Assembly (NCBI GenBank): GCA_905221605.1
Contig: CAJNDS010002612.1
Coordinates: 91,001-155,000 of the forward strand
Length of the DNA stretch: 64,000 nt
Reading direction: 5' to 3'
DNA from: Symbiodinium natans
Lineage: Eukaryota > Sar > Dinophyceae > Suessiales > Symbiodiniaceae
The first letter of the stretch is position 1. Every line of letters starts with the position of its first letter. Both the position numbers and the translations under genes were made by a program. The notes under the pieces are model-generated. The model was not told the DNA's origin. It was given only the letters and a program-made list of their open reading frames with translations, and searched no databases. Below, piece by piece: positions 59,686 through 64,000 of this stretch.

Positions 59686-60742
59686 TTAGGCGGATTTGAG
59701 GGCTTCTGGGGTCAGGGAAAGTCGCGGTAGAACCTGCCGCAATGCGATGTGCACATGCTGCTGTGCTGGGCCGTTGACCCCGGGACCCTCATCCCCAACT
59801 TTGAAGGAAAGATGGCAGAGGAACCATTGCCGGTTGGGAGCGCATCACCTTCCCACGCATATCCATGGCCCCCTATTCCGAAGAGAAATCTTGGGCACTA
59901 TCACTTCAATGTCATCTTTGCATGTCCCCTTGGGTTGTATATCGTCAAAAGTAGAATTTCAAGGGTGACTCTCGCCCCAATGCCCTGGGTCAAAGATCAG
60001 CTCAACTTGGACGCCCTTGGGGACCACCAACGTGCGCATCTCAGGGGCACTGGGGGCTTTGGAAAGTTTAGGATTCACAATTTCGGTGCCCTGGGCTTTT
60101 TGAGCGGGGATAGGGCTTAGGGTTTACTGGGTTGAGGGTTTAGTGAGTTTAGGGTCTAGGGTTTTTGGTCTGGTGGGTTTAGCGCTTGGTGGGTTTAGGG
60201 TTTAGGGTTTAGGGTTGCGGGTTTAGGATTTAGGGCCTAGGGTCTAGGGTTTAGGGTTTAGGGCTTAGGGTGTAGGGTTTAGAGTTTAGGGTTTAGGGTT
60301 TAGGGATTAGGGTTTAGGTTTAGGGTCTAGGGTCTAGGGTTTAGGGTTTAGGGTTTAGGGGGTCTAGGGTTTGTTGGGTCCAGGGTTCCCCTGCGCCCCT
60401 GTGGCCTGTGTCTGTCTTCTGTGGCACGCCGGGTGCCCATTTTGTAGGGCTCATCCCGACAAGTTGGAAGGGATCCTTTGAAAGTGACCTCTGAAAGTGA
60501 CCTCCATACATCAGGGTGGCGCAACACACTAAAACACGAAAAGCCCTAAAAACCCCAAAAGGCCCTAAAATCCGAAGAACACGAAAAACCCTAATCATAA
60601 TAATGAAAACCCCGAACAAAAAAACCTGAAAGGCCCCAAAAACCTACTTTACGCGGAACCCTAAACCCTAAACCCTAAACCCTCCGCAGAAAGATGTCTT
60701 CGACCCTCCCAACATGCCACGGGCGCTCCAGGAGCCGGCGGC
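59686..60742 (-). CDS. 3' part of an unknown gene
   Basis: Two exons: 60688-60742 (AAGSWSARGMLGGSKTSF) and 59686-59798 (GDEGPGVNGPAQQHVHIALR, QVLPRLSLTPEALKSA, then TAA). The junction is GC-AG with matching phase (1/2). An ATG-containing stretch on the same strand near 61231 (MGSDEYSYKRRKSTFIP) could be the first exon but does not join in phase. The plus strand is also open over 59.74-59.81 kb, but the minus reading runs cleanly to a stop. Glycine/serine-rich first part; no family named. Confidence 0.5.
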
Positions 60743-60771
60743 CTCCAGGGCAGAACAGACTTAAACCTTTA

Positions 60772-60873
60772 GGGTTTAGGGTTTGGGGTTTAGGGTTGAG
60801 GGTTGAGGGTTGAAGGTTCAGGGTTCAGGGTTCAGGGTTCAGGGTTGAGGGTTGAGGGTTGAGGGTTTAGGGT

Positions 60874-60912
<39 letters not shown>

Positions 60913-60935
60913 GGTTTAGGGTTTAGGGTGTTTGC
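60772..60935 (+). repeat. Mosaic of TTTAGGG, TTCAGGG and GAGGGTT units
   Basis: Blocks of four TTCAGGG and runs of GAGGGTT alternate with TTTAGGG, next to exon 60688-60742. Confidence 0.9.
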
Positions 60936-61316
60936 GGTGTTTAGGGTTTTTAGGGGCTTTAGGGTTTAAGCTTGAGGGTTGAGGGTTTAGGGTTTAGGGC
61001 GTGTTTTGGGCTTAAGGTTGAGGGTTGCGGATGGGCTTTGGCTAGGGTTTAAGGTTGAGGGTTTAGGGTGCAGGGTTGTTGGGGCTTGAGGTTGACGGTT
61101 TGTTGGAGTTTGGCTCCGGGGTTTGGGTGTAGGGTGTCAGCTGCATTTAGAGGTTCATGGGCTAGAACTGGGGGATAAACGTGGATTTGCGACGCTTATA
61201 ACTATACTCGTCAGAACCCATGAGTCGCCAATTTCAGTTCAGGGTTTACGGTTTACGGGTTTAAGGCTTAGGGTTTAAAGTTGGGGCCGGGGGGGGGGGG
61301 TAGCAGGCCTGCCTGG

Positions 61317-62799
61317 CTATCGCTTGGAAGTCGCATTGACCTCGCCCTCATAGACGGCCTGCGCAGCGAAATTGCCCTCTCAGGTTTAGGGTTTAGGGTT
61401 AGGGTTTAGGGTTTGGGGTTTGGGGTTTGGCGTTTGGGGTTTGGGGTTTGGGGTTTGGGTTTTGGGGTTTGGGTTTTGGGGTTTGGTGTTTGGGCTTTTC
61501 CGAAGCAAGATCTAAAGGTGGGGATTGACGGAACCATGCGCGGTGCCTATTTTTAGAACAACCGCCATGTGCTTTATGTGCATACTGCTGCCGAGGAACT
61601 TCACTGACTCACCCCTACACCCTAAACCCTACAACTGACCCTACCTTCAGTGACTCTGGCCGGTTCCCAAAGTGCAAGAGGCTTTACTCCAAATTGGGGC
61701 CCTTTGAACGATCCCTTGTAAATCCTAAACGTGAAATACCAAGTGGGTCCCAACTTTGGAGTATCACTCCATTGTTCCAGCACGAGGTTGATACGCTTAA
61801 CGTCTTGAACTCCTGAACCATTCTAATGATTCGAACCCCCTCCTAGCACTGCGTACCTATACTCAACCCTAAGACCATACATAGCCCGACACCCCATCAT
61901 GTACGACGATGGGAATACCCCCTAAACCCTAAACCCAACATCTATTCTTGAGGGGGCTACTGAAGCGAATGGACTAAAACTGAGCTCCGAGACACAACCC
62001 AAAACGAGAGCTTTTGACATAGGGTTTCGGGCTTGGGGTTTAAAAGCTCAAGGGCTAAGGGTTTGGGCTTTAGAGTGTTCACGTTCGGGCTTGGGGTTAG
62101 ACCCTAAACCACCCAAAACCCTAAACCCAAGAACAAAAACCCAAAAACCCTGTCCTCCAAACGACGGCCATTGAGGTCTCCGCCGTGGTAACGGCGCACT
62201 GCGTTCTGGGCGTCGGGCCTGGCATCTTTAAGTTAGAATGAACAGGCCTGGGGGGGCTGAAAGGTTCAAGATTACCATAAGCCCTGAACCCCAAATCCTA
62301 AACCCTAAAGCCTAAATCCCAAATCCTAAACCCTAAACCCTAAACCGTAAACCCTAAACAACCCTAAACCCTAAACCCTAAACCCCAAGAACGCTTCGAC
62401 TTTAAGCCCTAATCCCTAAACCCAACACACAAAGCCCCGACCCCGCCACTTAAGAGCTGTGCAAGTTCTAGGAAGCGTAGTTACTTGGGGGTGATAGGGT
62501 TTGGGGCTTGCAGGGATTTTTTTTGGGTACCAGGGTTTATAGGGTTTATAGCATGAATAGGTGAAATAGGGTTTATAGGGTGTATATCACGGCTCATATT
62601 TTAAGGTTTACATTCGGGTGTATATTAGGGTTTCTAGGGTTTAGGGTGCAGGGCCTAACCCTAAACCCTAAACCCTCAACCCGAAACCCTAGACCTCCTA
62701 GAGCCCCAGTTCTCTGCAATCGGGCCAAGGGCGCATCCCACCAAAGATGATCACAGCTTCGCCGGTGGCCCTGCCGGAGCCATCCCGGAGCAGGTCCAC
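61317..62799 (-). CDS. RNA recognition motif (RRM) protein, C-terminal exons
   Basis: Exon 62735-62799 reads VDLLRDGSGRATGEAVIIF, the beta2-beta3 (RNP1 side) part of an RRM, and exon 62155-62218 reads DAQNAVRRYHGGDLNGRRLE, helix 2 to strand 4 of the same fold. The join is GC-AG in phase (codon ATG across the junction). The last exon, 61317-61358, reads AVYEGEVNATSKR and ends at TAG; an acceptor at 61376 would add FAAQ in frame. Such proteins bind single-stranded RNA, for example in splicing or mRNA control. The first half of the RRM (strand 1 with RNP2) should lie above 62.8 kb; an island at about 63555-63620 reads FRGSFSKPRRIRDMA and could be a more upstream exon. Confidence 0.75.
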
Positions 62800-62940
62800 C
62801 TGAGGTTTTGGGTTTAGGGTTTAGGGTTTAGGGTTTAGGGTTTAGGGTTTAGGGTTTAGGGTTTAGGGTTTAGGGTTTAGGGTTTAGGGTTTAGGGTTTA
62901 GGGTCCAGGGTCTAGGGTTTAGGGTATAGGGTTTAGGGAC

Positions 62941-63140
62941 CCTACTTGGAGGTTCATGGTACTTAATAACCCAATTCTCACTGTACTTCACACCCAAGTG
63001 CAACCATATTAGGGAGCTTAAAGAGCTCATTCAACTTATAAGCGGGTTATGAGTACGGGTTTGGGGTTTAGGGTGTAGGGTTTAGGGTGTAGGGTTTAGG
63101 GTTAGAAGTGGTGCTTGAGTACCATGAACCTCCAAGTAGG
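62941..63140. mobile_element. MITE-like element, family B, containing a short TTTAGGG array
   Basis: Perfectly matching ends CCTACTTGGAGGTTCATGGT and the inverse. Telomeric units occupy about 63058-63105 inside the right half. A long TTTAGGG array touches the outside of the left end (62810-62938). Confidence 0.85.
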
Positions 63141-63644
63141 GACCATATTCAGGGACCATGTATCTTCCCTTGGAGTTGGAGGCTAGAGTGTAGGGAGAAA
63201 ACCACGAACCCTAAACCGATTGGGGCATGGGATGTTCTTAATGTGACTTTAGAGTGCTTAACCCTAAACCCTAAACCCTAAACACTTTAGAGTGCTTTGG
63301 GAGTTGGGGCTTTGAGCCTGGGGATTTGATGCCAGGTAGGCCGTTTTGTTCTAGGGTTTTCGAGGAGCTCCAGTCAATGCCACACCCTGGAGCCCAGAGC
63401 GCAGAACCCCCCCACCTGAAACCCCGAAGACAAAACTCAAACACCTCAAGCCCCGAACCCCTAAACCCGTAAACCCTAGCCCGGAAACCCTAAACCCTAA
63501 ACCCTAACCCTAAACCCTAAACCCTAAACCCTAAACTCCAAAGCAAGGACTGCAGCCATGTCACGGATTCGACGCGGCTTGCTGAAACTTCCGCGAAAGC
63601 CTGGGGGCAGCGCAACTTTTCGGGCGGGCACGAGGCTGTGAGGG

Positions 63645-63845
63645 TTGGGTTTGGGGTTTGGGGTTTGGGGTTTAGGGTTTAGGGTTTAGGGTTTAGGGTT
63701 TGGGGTTTGGGGTTTGGGGTTTGGGGTTTGGGGTTTGGGGTTTGGGGTTTGGGGTTTGGGGTTTGGGGTTTGGGGTTTGGGGTTTGGGGTTTGGGTTTAG
63801 GGTTTAGGGTTTGGGGTCTAGGGTTTGGGGTGTGGGGTTTTTGGT
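63645..63845 (+). repeat. TTTGGGG block
   Basis: About 16 TTTGGGG units in two runs around a short TTTAGGG stretch, then degenerate GGGGCTTGG/GGGGCTCGG. Confidence 0.95.
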
Positions 63846-64000
63846 CTTGGGGCTCGGGGCTCGGGGGTTGGGGCTTGGGGATTATCAGGGTGTAGGGCTT
63901 AGATTCCTTCGAGAAGAGTTGAGCTTTTCAGCCCGAGAATTTCAGAATGCTGGTTCTCCAGCCGGGTGGCGGAGGGAGTAAAGTGAGGGGCCGGACGTAG

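Noticed and set aside
59740-59815. Plus-strand exon reading DVHMLLCWAVDPGTLIPNF
   Set aside because: The minus-strand reading runs to a stop and joins the next exon in phase with a GC-AG intron; the plus reading has no partner.
1-64000. The window as a chromosome end
   Set aside because: Arrays occur throughout, in both orientations, and alternate with exons; nothing is terminal about them.

Overview
The window looks like nuclear DNA of a dinoflagellate, probably photosynthetic. I base this on four things: 7-bp TTTAGGG/CCCTAAA telomere-type repeats scattered through the whole window rather than at one end; genes broken into very small exons whose inferred junctions are mostly GC-AG (some GT-AG and GA-AG) with an AG|G acceptor; a nucleus-type, intron-rich gene for the plastid protein TatC; and every gene I could reconstruct lying on the minus strand, as in the unidirectional gene blocks of these algae. 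The species cannot be told from the sequence alone.

Long ORFs are almost absent because most exons are 28-110 nt and sit as GC-rich islands between repeat arrays. I found the genes by translating the islands and joining those with compatible splice phase. From left to right (all minus): tatC (about 632-7504); a SAM-dependent methyltransferase (8158-9472); a 21-exon membrane protein ending in cysteine-rich ten-residue repeats (10516-23598, model gives 776 aa); a 75-aa single-TM protein (25203-27400); an intron-poor NYN-domain protein with a frameshift (27835-29335); a nuclear-type protein with the WYCRF..GRR/DD.RQI.RW domain (30499-35207); an unknown protein (about 36850-43909); another unknown (44394-49370); unresolved exons (47.3-52 kb); a 261-aa protein with a C-terminal membrane segment (52246-56883); a small gene (57482-59057); the 3' part of a gene (59686-60742); and an RRM RNA-binding protein (61317-62799 and upstream).

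Between the exons the commonest plan is the same whatever the gene: on the + strand a CCCTAAA array lies to the left of an exon and a TTTAGGG array to its right. Each such intron therefore starts with TTTAGGG-type and ends with CCCTAAA-type sequence, an inverted repeat able to fold the intron into a hairpin and bring the splice sites together. Some arrays are flanked by 15-30 bp direct repeats, some sit inside MITE-like elements, and many consist of blocks of one variant unit (TTTAGGGG, TTTGGGG, TTCAGGG, GAGGGTT). I regard this intron architecture as the most interesting signal here. Several MITE-like families (four with terminal inverted repeats or shared sequence in several copies) and a 151-bp direct-repeat pair make up much of the rest. 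Exon borders were placed by eye from frame, phase and, for TatC, family alignment. No RNA evidence was available.
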